Shown: positions 44,675 through 54,105 of the stretch, one piece after another
Position numbering within the stretch: position 1 is the stretch's first letter
How the letters are laid out: each line of letters starts with the position of its first letter
Assembly: GCF_022532105.1 (NCBI RefSeq)
Contig: NZ_CP092832.1
Location: 124,001 to 188,000 of the forward strand
Origin: Flavobacterium sp. HJ-32-4
GTDB lineage: Bacteria; Bacteroidota; Bacteroidia; Flavobacteriales; Flavobacteriaceae
Direction: 5' to 3'
DNA: 64,000 bases
Notes under the pieces: model-generated
What the model was told of the DNA's origin: nothing
What the model saw: the letters and a program-made list of their open reading frames with translations, nothing else
Databases searched by the model: none
Position numbers and translations under genes: made by a program

Positions 44675-45421
44675 ATGAAAATATTAGTCTGCATCAGCCA
44701 CGTGCCTGATACAACATCCAAAATCAATTTCACGGACGGTGACACCAAGTTCGACACCAACGGCGTGCAGTTCGTCATCAACCCGAACGATGAATTCGGG
44801 CTCACACGCGCCATTTGGTTCCAGGAGCAGCAAGGTGCTACGGTAACCGTGGTAAACGTCGGCGGACCCGACACCGAGCCTACCCTGCGCAAGGCGTTAG
44901 CAATCGGTGCCAACGAAGGTATCCGCGTGAACGCACAACCCACCGACGGCTTCTTCGTCGCCACGCAACTGGCGGAAGTGGTCAAACAAGGTGGCTACGA
45001 CCTCGTCATCTGCGGCAAAGAGTCACTCGACTACAACGGCGGTATGGTGCCCGGTATGCTGGCAGCCCTAACGGGTATGAACTTCGTCAACTCCTGCATC
45101 GGCCTGACCGTTGACGGCACGACCGCGAAAGCCGTACGCGAAATCGACGGCGGAAAAGAAACGCTGTCGGCTTCCCTGCCGCTTATCGTAGGCGGACAAA
45201 AAGGCATCGTCGAAGAGAAAGACCTTCGTATCCCGAACATGCGCGGTATCATGACGGCCCGTACAAAAGCCATCAACGTACTCGAACCGGTGGGTGTGAC
45301 CGTGGAAACCAAGGCCGTGAAGTTCGAGCGCCCGGCACCGAAATCAGCCGTGAAGCTCTTCACCGTCGACAACCTCGACGAATTGGTGAACGCGTTGCAT
45401 ACGGAAGCGAAGGTGATTTAA
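44675..45421 (+). CDS. etfB: Electron transfer flavoprotein, beta subunit
   Basis: A 248-residue subunit that binds AMP and helps pass electrons from acyl-CoA dehydrogenases to the quinone pool. It begins MKILVCISHVPDTTSKINFTD and contains VICGKESLDYNGGMVPGMLAA and EIDGGKETLSASLPLIVGGQ. The alpha subunit follows after 121 bases that contain a short repeat and a hairpin. Confidence 0.94.
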   Translation: MKILVCISHVPDTTSKINFTDGDTKFDTNGVQFVINPNDEFGLTRAIWFQEQQGATVTVVNVGGPDTEPTLRKALAIGANEGIRVNAQPTDGFFVATQLAEVVKQGGYDLVICGKESLDYNGGMVPGMLAALTGMNFVNSCIGLTVDGTTAKAVREIDGGKETLSASLPLIVGGQKGIVEEKDLRIPNMRGIMTARTKAINVLEPVGVTVETKAVKFERPAPKSAVKLFTVDNLDELVNALHTEAKVI

Positions 45422-45424
45422 GTT

Positions 45425-45454
45425 GAAAGTCTGAAAGTCGAAAGTCTGAAAGTC
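45425..45454. repeat. Short direct repeat after etfB
   Basis: GAAAGTC and GAAAGTCT alternate four times, starting three bases past the etfB stop; TGA occurs between units. Confidence 0.85.
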
Positions 45455-45499
45455 AGGAAGACCGAAAGACTTGGACACTGCAAATAAACATTCATTTCT

Positions 45500-45526
45500 T
45501 CCGGAACCTGTTGCACACGTTCCGGA
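45500..45526 (+). other. Hairpin in the etfB-etfA spacer
   Basis: TCCGGAAC pairs perfectly with GTTCCGGA, 16 bases before the etfA ATG, with no T-run after it. It could stabilise or process the message. Confidence 0.6.
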
Positions 45527-45542
45527 CTAAAACAAAAAATAT

Positions 45543-46508
45543 ATGTCCATTTTAGTATACGCAGAATCTGCGGAAGGCAAATTCAAGAAAGTCGCTTTCG
45601 AATTGGCTTCCTACGCCAAAAAGGTCGCTTCTGACCTGGGTACCACCGTAACAGCGGTAACCGTAAACGCCGGCGACGTGTCCGAACTCGGAAAATACGG
45701 CGTCGACAAAGTGCTGACCGTCAGCGACGACCGTCTGAAAAACTTCAACGCCAAAGCCTATGCCGACCTCCTCAAACAGGCAGCACAGAAAGAAGGCGCG
45801 AGACTGGTCGTGTTGTCTTCGACTACCGACAGCCTTTACATGGCGCCGCTGGTAGCTGTGGGATTGGGTGCAGCCTACGCTTCTAACGTAGTCGGACTGC
45901 CACTCAGCACAGCTCCGTTCCAGGTGAAGCGCACCGCGTTCTCGAACAAAGGCTTCCAGGTAACCGAACTGGCTACCGACGTGAAAGTTATCGGACTCGC
46001 GAAGAACTCCTACGGCATCAAAGAAGAAAGCGCGGCAGCGGCTTCAGAAGCCTTCTCACCTTCTTTGAACGACGCCGACTTCGGTATCAAAACCGAATCG
46101 GTTGAAAAAGGATCCGGTAAAGTAACCATCGCCGATGCTGACATCGTGGTGTCTGGCGGCCGTGGACTCAAAGGTCCTGAAAACTGGGGCATCCTCGAAG
46201 ATATGGCGTCGGTTCTGGGTGCTGCGACTGCCTGCTCAAAACCGGTATCTGACCTCGGTTGGAGACCCCACAGCGAGCACGTAGGCCAAACCGGGAAACC
46301 GGTAGCGACCAACCTGTATATCGCGATCGGTATTTCAGGTGCGATCCAGCATATTGCCGGCATCAACTCATCGAAAGTAAAACTCGTCATCAACTCCGAC
46401 GCCGATGCACCGTTCTTTAAGGTAGCAGACTACGGGGTGGTAGGCGATGCCTTCGAAATCGTACCGAAACTGACGGAAAAACTCCGTGCGTTCAAAGCGA
46501 ACAACTAA
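45543..46508 (+). CDS. etfA: Electron transfer flavoprotein, alpha subunit
   Basis: A 321-residue FAD-binding partner of EtfB. FAD-domain features are DADIVVSGGRGLKGPENWGI, then SKPVSDLGWRPHSEHVGQTGK, YIAIGISGAIQHIAGI and VINSDADAPFFKVADYGVVGD. Full length. Probably co-transcribed with etfB. A terminator follows. Confidence 0.95.
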   Translation: MSILVYAESAEGKFKKVAFELASYAKKVASDLGTTVTAVTVNAGDVSELGKYGVDKVLTVSDDRLKNFNAKAYADLLKQAAQKEGARLVVLSSTTDSLYMAPLVAVGLGAAYASNVVGLPLSTAPFQVKRTAFSNKGFQVTELATDVKVIGLAKNSYGIKEESAAAASEAFSPSLNDADFGIKTESVEKGSGKVTIADADIVVSGGRGLKGPENWGILEDMASVLGAATACSKPVSDLGWRPHSEHVGQTGKPVATNLYIAIGISGAIQHIAGINSSKVKLVINSDADAPFFKVADYGVVGDAFEIVPKLTEKLRAFKANN

Positions 46509-46602
46509 AACGTTCGTTTTCAACCGCGACGGCTCATAACTTTAGCAAAATGTGTGTAGCCGTTCGCGCATCAGAGTAAAATTTTTAGTTAATTTGCCCA
46601 TA

Positions 46603-46641
46603 CAAGGCTGCCCGAAATAGTCGTTTTTGGCAGCCTTTTTT
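46603..46641 (+). terminator. Intrinsic terminator after etfA
   Basis: AGGCTGCC pairs with GGCAGCCT and is followed by a run of T, about 95 bases past the etfA stop. Confidence 0.85.
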
Positions 46642-46656
46642 ACTAATAAACGACAC

Positions 46657-46687
46657 TTGCCCCAATCGTTAAACGATTGTACCTTTG
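46657..46687 (+). promoter_or_regulatory. Promoter with an embedded palindrome, bifunctional-nuclease gene
   Basis: TTG (46657-46659), 20 bases, TACCTTTG (46680-46687). The spacer contains the perfect palindrome CAATCGTT-A-AACGATTG (46663-46679), ending next to the -7 element. The start codon is only five bases after the -7 element, which implies an almost leaderless message. Confidence 0.65.
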
Positions 46688-46691
46688 CCGT

Positions 46692-47318
46692 ATGAGTTTA
46701 GTCAAGTTGACCATAAAAGGGATTTCGTATAGCCAAACGCAAAATGGCGCTTACGCACTGATCCTCAACGAAGTGGATGGCGACCGCAAGCTGCCGATTG
46801 TCATCGGTGCCTTTGAGGCGCAGTCGATTGCCATCGCGCTTGAAAAAGAGATCCGCCCACCGCGTCCGCTGACGCACGACCTTTTCAAAAACTTCGCCGA
46901 CCGGTTCGATATCGTGGTGAAGCAGGTCATCATCCATAAACTCGTCGACGGTGTCTTCTACTCGAGCATCATCTGCGAACGCGATAAGATCGAAGAGATC
47001 ATAGACGCCCGCACCTCCGACGCCATCGCGCTGGCACTTCGTTTTTCGGCTCCGATCTTTACTTACAAGAACATCCTGGACAAGGCGGGTATCTACCTGA
47101 AAGCCAATCCGGCCGATGACCGCGAAACACCGGAAAACGACGACGTACTTTCGAGCCCGGAAACCTTCGGCCTCGAAGAAACCAACCAGGCACCTTCTGA
47201 TACGTATGCCGCCAACAGCCTCTCCGAATTGTACGAGTTGCTGGAGGGAGCAGTCGAAAATGAAGATTATGAGAAAGCGGCGAAGATCCGCGATGAAATC
47301 TCAAGACGGGAATCCTAA
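46692..47318 (+). CDS. Bifunctional nuclease family protein (DUF151) with a UVR motif
   Basis: A 208-residue protein. The DUF151 domain (LVKLTIKGISYSQTQNGAYAL, RKLPIVIGAFEAQSIAIALE, RTSDAIALALRFSAPIF) is followed by an acidic linker and a C-terminal UVR-type helix (LSELYELLEGAVENEDYEKA, then AKIRDEI). Relatives have been described as DNases/RNases; whether this one is a nuclease is not known. ATG 46692 is the likely start; an upstream in-frame start would lie inside the promoter. Confidence 0.88.
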   Translation: MSLVKLTIKGISYSQTQNGAYALILNEVDGDRKLPIVIGAFEAQSIAIALEKEIRPPRPLTHDLFKNFADRFDIVVKQVIIHKLVDGVFYSSIICERDKIEEIIDARTSDAIALALRFSAPIFTYKNILDKAGIYLKANPADDRETPENDDVLSSPETFGLEETNQAPSDTYAANSLSELYELLEGAVENEDYEKAAKIRDEISRRES

Positions 47319-47432
47319 TATGTTGGGCGCGGTACCGGTTTAACGGAAATCGCCCCTTATTGATACAGTTTTTTTGGCCAGGAAACGGATGGCATCCATC
47401 CCAACCCGGCCTCAAAACCCAAAAGTTGTAAA

Positions 47433-48257
47433 GTGAAGCAGTACCACGACCTTGTCCGCCACGTACTCGAAAACGGCAGCCAGAAAGGCGATCGCACCGG
47501 CACGGGCACCATCAGCGTTTTCGGTTACCAGATGCGTTTCGACCTCAGCGAGGGGTTCCCATTGGTAACGACCAAAAAACTGCACGTCAAATCGATCATA
47601 CACGAATTGCTATGGTTCCTGAAAGGCGAAACCAATATTGGTTACCTGAAGGAAAACGGTGTGCGGATCTGGGACGAATGGGCGGATGATAACGGCGACC
47701 TCGGACCCATCTACGGTTTCCAATGGCGCAACTGGGACGGCACCAACCTCGACCAGATCGCCGAAGTGGTCGAGACGCTCAAAACCAACCCCAACAGCCG
47801 CCGGATGCTGGTATCGGCCTGGAACCCGTCGGTATTACCCGATACGACCCAATCGTTTGCCGAGAACGTCGCCAACGGCAAAGCGGCCCTTCCACCCTGT
47901 CATGCCTTTTTCCAGTTTTACGTGGCCGACGGTAAACTCTCTTGCCAGCTCTACCAGCGCAGTGCGGATATTTTCCTCGGTGTACCTTTCAATATTGCAT
48001 CCTACGCGTTGTTCACCATGATGGTCGCGCAGGTAGTCGGATTACAACCCGGCGACTTCATCCATACGTTCGGCGATGCGCATATCTACAACAACCACAT
48101 CGAACAATTGCAGCTGCAACTGTCGCGCGAACCACGCCCGTTGCCGAAAATGTTGATCAATCCCGACATAACCGACATCTTTGGTTTCACCTTCGATGAC
48201 TTCACCTTGGTCGACTACGATCCGCATCCGCACATTAAGGGAATAGTGGCAGTTTGA
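47433..48257 (+). CDS. thyA: Thymidylate synthase
   Basis: A 274-residue enzyme making dTMP from dUMP with methylenetetrahydrofolate. The catalytic cysteine is in [12 protein letters not shown], with phosphate-binding [21 protein letters not shown] and [18 protein letters not shown]. Dihydrofolate from this reaction is recycled by FolA, encoded 6 kb downstream. Confidence 0.96.
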   Translation: MKQYHDLVRHVLENGSQKGDRTGTGTISVFGYQMRFDLSEGFPLVTTKKLHVKSIIHELLWFLKGETNIGYLKENGVRIWDEWADDNGDLGPIYGFQWRNWDGTNLDQIAEVVETLKTNPNSRRMLVSAWNPSVLPDTTQSFAENVANGKAALPPCHAFFQFYVADGKLSCQLYQRSADIFLGVPFNIASYALFTMMVAQVVGLQPGDFIHTFGDAHIYNNHIEQLQLQLSREPRPLPKMLINPDITDIFGFTFDDFTLVDYDPHPHIKGIVAV

Positions 48258-48318
48258 CGACGTTTTTTTAACAATTTTCCTCTTTTTTTCATACTTTTCG
48301 AGCCCCTACTCGAAGAAC

Positions 48319-51300
48319 ATGAAAAAATTCGCCTCCTTCTGCCTCCTGTTATGTTCGGTTTTCGCTTTGGCGCAAACCTCGGCCATGTGGACCCGCGTCT
48401 CTTCTGCAAAAGAACTTTCGGCGCCGAAGGTGAACCGCAGTTCGTTTCCGTCCGCATACACCCTGTTTAAACTTGACCTTCAAGCCTTTAAACAGCAGTT
48501 GGCGGGTGTTCCGGTGCGAGGCGATGGCCAACCCCGGGGCCTTCATACCATCTTCTTACCCGGTGCCGATGGCACCCTGGCCGCTTACGACGTGATCGAA
48601 ACGCCCATAATGGAGCCGGAGCTACAGCGCAAGTTCCCGGATATCCGATCATATGCTGCTCAAGGCCTTAACGACCCGACGGCCGTAGCCCGTTTCAGCG
48701 TGACGCAGTTTGGCTTGCACAGTATGACCCTGTCGTCGGGCAACAGTACGGTTTTCATCGATCCCTATACAGAAGACCGGAAGACCTATATAGTATATGA
48801 AAAAGCGGCCTTGTCGGTAGCCGACCTGGGCTTCTCGTGTACGACAGAGGAAGCCGACGCAGGAACGCGCGCCAACCGGGAGTTCCGTCTTGATTCCAAC
48901 GACAAAAAATTACGCACCTATCGCCTCGCGCTCAGTTGCAATGGCGAGTATGCAACGCTCTTCAAAGGCACCGGCACCGTTGCGCAACAAAAGGCGAACG
49001 TGCAGGCCCAGATGGCAATTACCATGACACGGGTAAACGGCGTGTATGAAAAAGACCTGGCTATCACGATGGTGTTCGTTGCCAATAACGACCAAATCAT
49101 TTACCTTGATGCCGCTACCGACCCCTGGACGACGGAGTTCAACACCATGACGGCCCAGACCATCGATTCAGTGATCGGCGTTGCCAATTACGATATCGGG
49201 CACAATTTCAACACGACCGGCGGCGGTAATGCCGGTTGTATCGGATGCGTCTGCTCGGCTACCAACCAGACGAGTTTCCATAAAGGACGTGGCTACACCG
49301 GTCGTTCCAACCCCACGGGCGATGCTTTCGATATCGATTATGTGGCGCACGAAATGGGGCATCAGTTTGGTGGCTACCACACGCAGAGCAACAACTCCTG
49401 CCGTTCGGGCAATAATACAGAAGTCGAAACCGGAAGTGGCTCGAGTATCATGGGCTATGCCGGCATCTGCGCCGCCAACGTACAAAGCAACTCCGATGAC
49501 TATTTCGCCTATGTCAATATCCGCGACATCTCCGCCAATGTGCAGTCGGGGGTGTCATCGTCTTGTGCGCAGATTACCAACTTCACCAATAACCCGCCGA
49601 CTGCCAATGCCGGTGCGGATTATACCATCCCGAAATCAACGCCCTTCTTGCTGACCGCTACCGGATCGGATCCGGATGGCAACGCGATTACCTTTTGTTG
49701 GGAGCAGCGGGATCCCGAGGCTGTATTGCCGACCTCGCAGAACAACGCGGCTCCGACAGCAACGAGAACTGCCGGACCGATGTTCCGTACGTTGCCCGGC
49801 ACCACCAGTCCGACGCGCTACTTCCCGTCCCTTTCCACTATATTGACCGGAGCGACCTCCAACACCTGGGAAGTACTGCCTTCTATCGCACGCACCTTTA
49901 ATTTCTCGGTAACCGTTCGTGACAACGTTGCCGGCGGTGGTCAAACCGCTTCCGACCTGATGGTGGTGAATGTCAACGGCACCGCGGGTCCCTTTCTCGT
50001 AACCGCACCCAACACCGCCGTGTCGTGGGCGGGCGCCTCGAACCAGACCGTCACCTGGGATGTGGCGGGCACCACGGCGAACAACATCAACTGTGCGTAT
50101 GTCGATATTTACCTGTCGACCGACGGAGGCCTGACATTCCCAACATTACTGGCCGCGAAAGTACCGAATGACGGGTCCGAACTCGTTACCCTTCCGGCCG
50201 CGACCGGCACCACCAACCGCATCATGGTAAGGGGCAACGGCAACATTTTCTTTGACATTTCCAACACCCCTTTTACGACCACAGCGCCGGGCTCGACGTT
50301 TGCGTTGTCGTTTGCGGGCGGCGCTGGCGGGCAGAACAAAGCTGCTTGTCAGGGAGTGGATACGTCGTTCAGCTTCGACTATTCTACTACCAGCGGGTTT
50401 TCCGGAACCACCACGCTTGCCGTAGCCGGCGTACCGACACCCGCCGTTGTGAATTTGTCGCAGTCGTCTGTTTCAACTTCCGGAAACGTCATTCTTACCG
50501 TAACAAACACCGGAGGCTGCACACCCGGAATCTACCCTATTACGGTCACGGGCACATCGGGAGCCGTTACCAAATCGGTACGCTTTTACATCGAGATCCT
50601 CAATGCCAATTTTGCTACACCAACCGTTGTCTCCCCTGCTAACGAGGCGTTCGGCCTGTCGCCGGCGCCCACATTGAGTTGGGCGTCCGACGCGGCTGCA
50701 ACCTCCTACCTGATTACCCTGGCGACCGACGCCGACCTTTCGCAAAACGTGCAGGCGTTTGAGACGACCACCAACAGCTTGGCTTTATCCGGACTGGCAA
50801 ACCACACCAACTACTTCTGGACGATACAACCCAAAAACAGCGGCTGTCAGGGAAGTGTCGGTGCCGTTAGCCGATTCACAACCGGCACCGTAAGCTGTAC
50901 GACGACTGCTTCCGCAAATGTTCCAATCGCCATTAGTGCGGGTGCGGGATCTACCGTGAACTCGACACTGAATGTGACGTCTACCAGCCCCATCAGCGAT
51001 GTGAACGTATCGGTGCAGCTCACGCATACGTGGGTCGCCGACCTTACGCTAACACTCATAAGTCCGACCGGCACACAAATACAATTAGTCTCCGGAAAAT
51101 GCAGCTCGAACGACGACATCAACGCCGTTTTCGACGATGCAGGGGTCACGTTGGTCTGCGGGGCTACGCCCACCATTTCCGGATCCGTCAAACCCGCGCA
51201 ATTGCTATCCGCATTGAACGGACAGTCTCCGGCGGGCACCTGGACGCTTCGGGTAGCGGATACCGCCAGTGGCGACGGGGGTTCCCTCAACGCCTGGAGC

Positions 51301-52929
51301 CTGAACATCTGCAGCCAGACCACCACGCAGGTAGCATGTGGGGAGATTACCACCAACTGGAACGGCGCTTCCTGGGACAACGGCGTTCCGCAAGACAACG
51401 TCGCTGCTACCATTTCCGGCGATTTCGTTTCCTCCAAAGACGTAAAGGCCTGCTCGCTGGATGTGGCAGGTACTTCCGCTGTTACCATACAATCCGGACA
51501 TGACCTTATCATCGATGGGGCGGTTTCGGTGGCGCCTACGGCCAATTTGACGCTTGAAAACAATGCGAACCTGTTGCAGGTGAAAGATGTCGCCAATACC
51601 GGAAACATTAAAGTCAAACGCGATGCGACGATGCGACGCCTGGATTATGTATTCTGGAGTGCACCTGTCGGCGGCCAGGACCTGAAGGTGTTTTCACCCA
51701 AGACGGTGTCCCCTTCCGGTGGGCCGTATATCGGAGGATCACGGTTTTACGTACTCAATGAACCAACTAACAGTTTCGTGGCAATCGAACCGGTGGGCAC
51801 TCCATTCGTCGAAGCAAAAGGATATATGATCCGGGCCCCCAATGATTTCCCGGCCAATGGCACCCAGCAAGTGTTCAACGGACTCTTTTCCGGCGTTCCG
51901 AACAACGGTACCGCCACTATTGCGACAACCCGAACACCCGGAACCGGCTATGGTTACAACCTCATCGGGAATCCGTATCCGTCAACGCTGAATGCCTCGT
52001 TGTTTCTCGCGCAAAACCCCGGATCGCTGTATTTCTGGACGCATGCGAGCCAGAATCCGGCTATGGGATCGAACTATGCCTCGTATACCAGCTTTGGCGT
52101 CGCTGCTGCGGCGGGAGGCGCCGTCCCCGACGGTACCATTGCCGTGGGGCAAGGCTTTATTCTGGAAACGGCTGCGTCAGGCACCGCCACGTTCACCAAT
52201 GCTATGCGAACGTCGGCAAACCAGGCGATCTTCTTCAGGGAAGCCAACACCGATCGAAGCCGTTTGTGGCTGAACCTGTCGAACCAAGACGGTCTGCAGA
52301 ACCAGATTTTGGTGGGATATGCCGACGGTGCCACAATGGACGTGGATGTATCCATGGATGCGCCGAGTATGGAAGAGAACATCAACTGCATCGCGTCGTT
52401 GATTAACGGGAAACGCTACAGCATCCAGGCGCGGCCTACACCTTTTGATACCAACGACGAAATTCCGTTAGGCTTCAGGGCAACGGCGGCGGGCACGTTC
52501 ACGATTTCCCTTTTCGAAGCGGATGGTGTTTTTGCCGATGGGGAAGTCCTGGGCCAGGCCGTCTACCTAAAAGATACCGCAACCGGAACCGTGCATGAAC
52601 TTACCGAAACGCCGTATACCTTCGGTTCGGCAGCGGGTGATTACGCTGATCGCTTTTCGATCGTATACCAGAATACAGCGCTCCCACTACCCGATCCCAC
52701 GGCTACGCCGCGCGCAGTGGTGTTCAAACAGGAACAGCATCTACAGATCGAGACATCCGGACACATCGAGCACGTGATCGTTTATGACATACTGGGAAGG
52801 CGACTGTATGAAACCAGAGCGGATCACACGAATCGATTCGCAACAGACGATCTACGCATCGCGAACCAACCGATTGTGGTCAGGGTGACGATTGATGGGC
52901 GAACGCTTGTCAAGAAGATAGTGTTCTAA
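48319..52929 (+). CDS. Secreted zinc metalloprotease with type IX sorting domain
   Basis: A 1536-residue modular protein: signal peptide (MKKFASFCLLLCSVFALAQ); propeptide-like region; reprolysin-type metalloprotease domain with zinc-binding HEMGHQFGGYH (His344, Glu345, His348, His354) and a following IMGYAGIC Met-turn. Next come Ig-like repeats, a fibronectin type III-like unit (residues about 770-850), and a P-domain (VSVQLTHTWVADLTLTLISPT, GTWTLRVADTASGDGGSLNAW). The end (HVIVYDILGRRLYET ... RTLVKKIVF) is a type IX secretion sorting signal. It is probably released or anchored at the cell surface to degrade protein. Confidence 0.92.
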   Translation: MKKFASFCLLLCSVFALAQTSAMWTRVSSAKELSAPKVNRSSFPSAYTLFKLDLQAFKQQLAGVPVRGDGQPRGLHTIFLPGADGTLAAYDVIETPIMEPELQRKFPDIRSYAAQGLNDPTAVARFSVTQFGLHSMTLSSGNSTVFIDPYTEDRKTYIVYEKAALSVADLGFSCTTEEADAGTRANREFRLDSNDKKLRTYRLALSCNGEYATLFKGTGTVAQQKANVQAQMAITMTRVNGVYEKDLAITMVFVANNDQIIYLDAATDPWTTEFNTMTAQTIDSVIGVANYDIGHNFNTTGGGNAGCIGCVCSATNQTSFHKGRGYTGRSNPTGDAFDIDYVAHEMGHQFGGYHTQSNNSCRSGNNTEVETGSGSSIMGYAGICAANVQSNSDDYFAYVNIRDISANVQSGVSSSCAQITNFTNNPPTANAGADYTIPKSTPFLLTATGSDPDGNAITFCWEQRDPEAVLPTSQNNAAPTATRTAGPMFRTLPGTTSPTRYFPSLSTILTGATSNTWEVLPSIARTFNFSVTVRDNVAGGGQTASDLMVVNVNGTAGPFLVTAPNTAVSWAGASNQTVTWDVAGTTANNINCAYVDIYLSTDGGLTFPTLLAAKVPNDGSELVTLPAATGTTNRIMVRGNGNIFFDISNTPFTTTAPGSTFALSFAGGAGGQNKAACQGVDTSFSFDYSTTSGFSGTTTLAVAGVPTPAVVNLSQSSVSTSGNVILTVTNTGGCTPGIYPITVTGTSGAVTKSVRFYIEILNANFATPTVVSPANEAFGLSPAPTLSWASDAAATSYLITLATDADLSQNVQAFETTTNSLALSGLANHTNYFWTIQPKNSGCQGSVGAVSRFTTGTVSCTTTASANVPIAISAGAGSTVNSTLNVTSTSPISDVNVSVQLTHTWVADLTLTLISPTGTQIQLVSGKCSSNDDINAVFDDAGVTLVCGATPTISGSVKPAQLLSALNGQSPAGTWTLRVADTASGDGGSLNAWSLNICSQTTTQVACGEITTNWNGASWDNGVPQDNVAATISGDFVSSKDVKACSLDVAGTSAVTIQSGHDLIIDGAVSVAPTANLTLENNANLLQVKDVANTGNIKVKRDATMRRLDYVFWSAPVGGQDLKVFSPKTVSPSGGPYIGGSRFYVLNEPTNSFVAIEPVGTPFVEAKGYMIRAPNDFPANGTQQVFNGLFSGVPNNGTATIATTRTPGTGYGYNLIGNPYPSTLNASLFLAQNPGSLYFWTHASQNPAMGSNYASYTSFGVAAAAGGAVPDGTIAVGQGFILETAASGTATFTNAMRTSANQAIFFREANTDRSRLWLNLSNQDGLQNQILVGYADGATMDVDVSMDAPSMEENINCIASLINGKRYSIQARPTPFDTNDEIPLGFRATAAGTFTISLFEADGVFADGEVLGQAVYLKDTATGTVHELTETPYTFGSAAGDYADRFSIVYQNTALPLPDPTATPRAVVFKQEQHLQIETSGHIEHVIVYDILGRRLYETRADHTNRFATDDLRIANQPIVVRVTIDGRTLVKKIVF

Positions 52930-52930
52930 A

Positions 52931-52963
52931 AAAAAATCCGCCCCAAGAGGCGGATTCTTTTTT
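52931..52963. terminator. Bidirectional intrinsic terminator
   Basis: AATCCGCC pairs with GGCGGATT, with A-run and T-run flanks. It ends the metalloprotease gene and the convergent CBM48-like gene. Confidence 0.88.
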
Positions 52964-52976
52964 AAGGTCGTGACAC

Positions 52977-53273
52977 TTACAGTGCCAGTACGCTGTTTTC
53001 AGCACCGGCAAACGCGTTGAATTGGAACGCATCGGCTTCTGCTTCGTTTACGTAAGCACCGTCGATCAGGTACTTGAACTCGTAAGAAGCACCGGTCGGA
53101 ACTTCGAACGTACCTTTGAAGGTACCGTTTTTCAGTTTGCCCAGTTCACCTGCTTTCGGATCCCAGTTGTTGAAATCACCGATAACCGAAGCAACAGTGG
53201 CTTCTTTAGCTTCGAATGAAAACGTTACTTTCGCTACTGGCTTTGTTTTTATGAATTGTTTCTTGAGTGCCAT
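52977..53273 (-). CDS. Isoamylase early-set (CBM48-like) domain protein
   Basis: A 98-residue cytoplasmic protein consisting of a single glycogen-binding-like beta sandwich: AKVTFSFEAKEATVASVIGD, FNNWDPKAG, GTFKGTFEVPTGASYEFKYLID. In Bacteroidota these stand-alone domains are of unknown role. No catalytic domain is attached. Confidence 0.85.
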   Translation of the reverse strand: MALKKQFIKTKPVAKVTFSFEAKEATVASVIGDFNNWDPKAGELGKLKNGTFKGTFEVPTGASYEFKYLIDGAYVNEAEADAFQFNAFAGAENSVLAL

Positions 53274-53517
53274 AACTTATTAGTTTATAGATTTCTACGG
53301 GGCAAAGTAAAGGCGTTTTAGTTAAACTTCCACAGCATCTGTTTAGTTTTGAGGCTCTTGCATTTTCCTCCTTAAATTTTCAAGATATCCGTAACCGATA
53401 ACGATGTATTATTTTGGATTTACAGACATACAACGTTTGCCCTTTGCCGGATTATCAGACACGAATTGTTAATTTCCGAAATTAATTTTACTTTTAAATG
53501 CCAAAAAACCGCCCGAA

Positions 53518-53853
53518 ATGGCACAAATGAACCACGAACTTTACGAAAATGCCCGAAAACGCATCCGGCAGAAAAAAGTGCTGTGCTACCACTTCGTTCT
53601 CTTCCTCGTCGGCAGCCTGTTTATGTACGTGGCGAACGAACTCCTGGAAACAGCCGATGATCGGGTCGTTTGGTATCCGTGGACCATTACCATCTGGTTC
53701 TTCCTCATGATCCTCCACTTTATTAAGGTGTATATCATCGACCGCTTCATGAACAAGGAATGGGAGCGCGACCAGATCGAACGCCTCATCGCCCGGCAGG
53801 AAAAGAAAATCGAGCAACTGGAGGCAAGATTGAAACGGGAACAACAGGCTTAG
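53518..53853 (+). CDS. 2TM domain protein
   Basis: A 111-residue membrane protein. After YENARKRIRQKK come two membrane helices (VLCYHFVLFLVGSLFMYVAN and WTITIWFFLMILHFIKVYI) and a basic coiled coil (RLIARQEKKIEQLEARLK). This matches the 2TM domain family, also found attached to histidine kinases. Free-standing here, function unknown. A heptamer repeat region follows. Confidence 0.85.
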   Translation: MAQMNHELYENARKRIRQKKVLCYHFVLFLVGSLFMYVANELLETADDRVVWYPWTITIWFFLMILHFIKVYIIDRFMNKEWERDQIERLIARQEKKIEQLEARLKREQQA

Positions 53854-53883
53854 GTGGTAAGGGTTGGGTGCGTACCGCTCCCC

Positions 53884-54104
53884 ATCAACCATCAACCATC
53901 AACCATGAACTACGAACCATCAACTATCACCTCTCAACCCTCAACTCTCCTTCACCGTTTTGGGTTGTCACACGGCTTTACTACCTTAGTGCCCCACCAA
54001 CTACCAACTACCAACTACCAACTACCAACTACCAACCACCAACCACCAACCACCGACTACTGACCACTGACCACTGACTACTGACTACTGACCACCACCT
54101 ACTC
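53884..54104. repeat. Heptamer repeat region between the 2TM gene and folA
   Basis: Three blocks of 7-base units: ATCAACC x3 from 53884 with degenerate copies after it, CTACCAA x5 at 54001-54035 with CCACCAA variants, and CTGACYA units at about 54056-54098. It runs to within two bases of the folA ATG. Confidence 0.88.
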
Positions 54105-54105
54105 C

